A stretch of DNA of 15,837 bases. Origin: an uncultured Porphyromonas sp. (GTDB taxonomy: Bacteria > Bacteroidota > Bacteroidia > Bacteroidales > Porphyromonadaceae). The notes beneath the pieces were generated by a model that saw only the letters and a program-made list of their open reading frames with translations, was not told where the DNA came from and searched no databases. Each line of letters starts with the position of its first letter. Positions within the stretch are counted from its first letter, which is position 1. The translations under genes were made by a program, and so were the position numbers. Shown one piece after another: positions 15,613-15,837 of the stretch. Location: contig CAMCJO010000011.1 in assembly GCA_945875135.1 (NCBI GenBank), positions 1 through 15,837 on the forward strand. The letters run 5' to 3'.

Positions 15613-15837
15613 TTAACGCTTCCCATCTAGTGTCTTCAATGTTGCTGAGTCTAGGACCTCCGCTTTCACTATGCGCTTCGGCTGTTGGGTAAGTCCTAGC
15701 TTGGAGTCGTTGCAGAGTGTATAGGAGAGTCGATCGGTTACCTGTAGGTAGCACTCAGCGCTGTCAGAGAGCAACGCATTAGCCGCCTCGACAGTCAGTG
15801 TGTCAGCCCGCACCACAGAGCGATCGGAGGCTGTCAG
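15613..15837 (-). CDS. C-terminal 75 codons of an exported beta-rich protein, possibly a GIN-domain (DUF2807) protein
   Basis: Open from the right edge to TAA at 15613-15615; the start lies outside the window (the internal GTG at 15816 is unlikely to be the real one). The visible part begins LTASDRSVVRADTLTVEAANALL and consists of short alternating beta-strands separated by S/D/N turns, ending AEVLDSATLKTLDGKR. That rhythm (ADTLTVE..., LSYTL..., KIV-AEV-DSATLK) resembles the head GIN domain of DUF2807 proteins, common exported proteins of Bacteroidota. This is pattern judgement on 75 residues only. The gene is followed by a 65-base gap and the Bax-inhibitor gene. Confidence 0.6.
   Translation of the reverse strand: MTASDRSVVRADTLTVEAANALLSDSAECYLQVTDRLSYTLCNDSKLGLTQQPKRIVKAEVLDSATLKTLDGKR

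Overview
The window looks like a chromosomal segment of a Porphyromonas-type Bacteroidota. The evidence is two type IX secretion outer-membrane proteins (PorV and PorQ), the gene orders porV-ispF and porQ-cmk-ispH that I recall from Porphyromonas gingivalis, a TAnnTTTG promoter element and weak Shine-Dalgarno signals. The moderately high GC and the abundance of long antisense shadow ORFs would suit the P. asaccharolytica/P. uenonis side of the genus, but that species-level guess is inference. No tRNA, rRNA, CRISPR array, transposase or phage gene was seen.

Almost everything is on the minus strand and reads right to left. Right block (15837 to 7130): the C-terminal end of an unidentified, possibly GIN-type surface protein; a Bax-inhibitor-1 membrane protein; porQ; cmk; ispH; a Frm2/Hbn1-like nitroreductase; an unrecognised lipoprotein; comM (yifB); porV; ispF. 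From the Bax-inhibitor gene to ispF the gaps are 60 nt or less, or the genes overlap, so much of this may be cotranscribed. It joins T9SS outer-membrane components, two enzymes of the MEP isoprenoid pathway (IspF, IspH), CMP/dCMP phosphorylation and ComM, which acts on incoming DNA in natural transformation.

Middle (about 6494 to 7129): a small AT-richer island with the only convincing plus-strand gene, a 76-residue two-helix membrane protein. It has its own TAnnTTTG element and a downstream region full of inverted repeats that separates it from the convergent ispF.

Left block (6493 to 1): a DNA-repair operon uvrA, then a SWIM zinc-finger protein that seems to carry a dead remnant of an SNF2-like helicase lobe, then uvrD/pcrA starting one base after the previous stop. 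uvrD runs off the left edge while reading through a heptanucleotide tandem repeat that encodes TANSQQP heptapeptides. A short cluster of the same repeat family lies upstream of uvrA. The most interesting points are the coupled SWIM protein with UvrD, the in-frame 7-bp/21-bp repeat, the folded convergent intergenic region and the side-by-side T9SS blocks.
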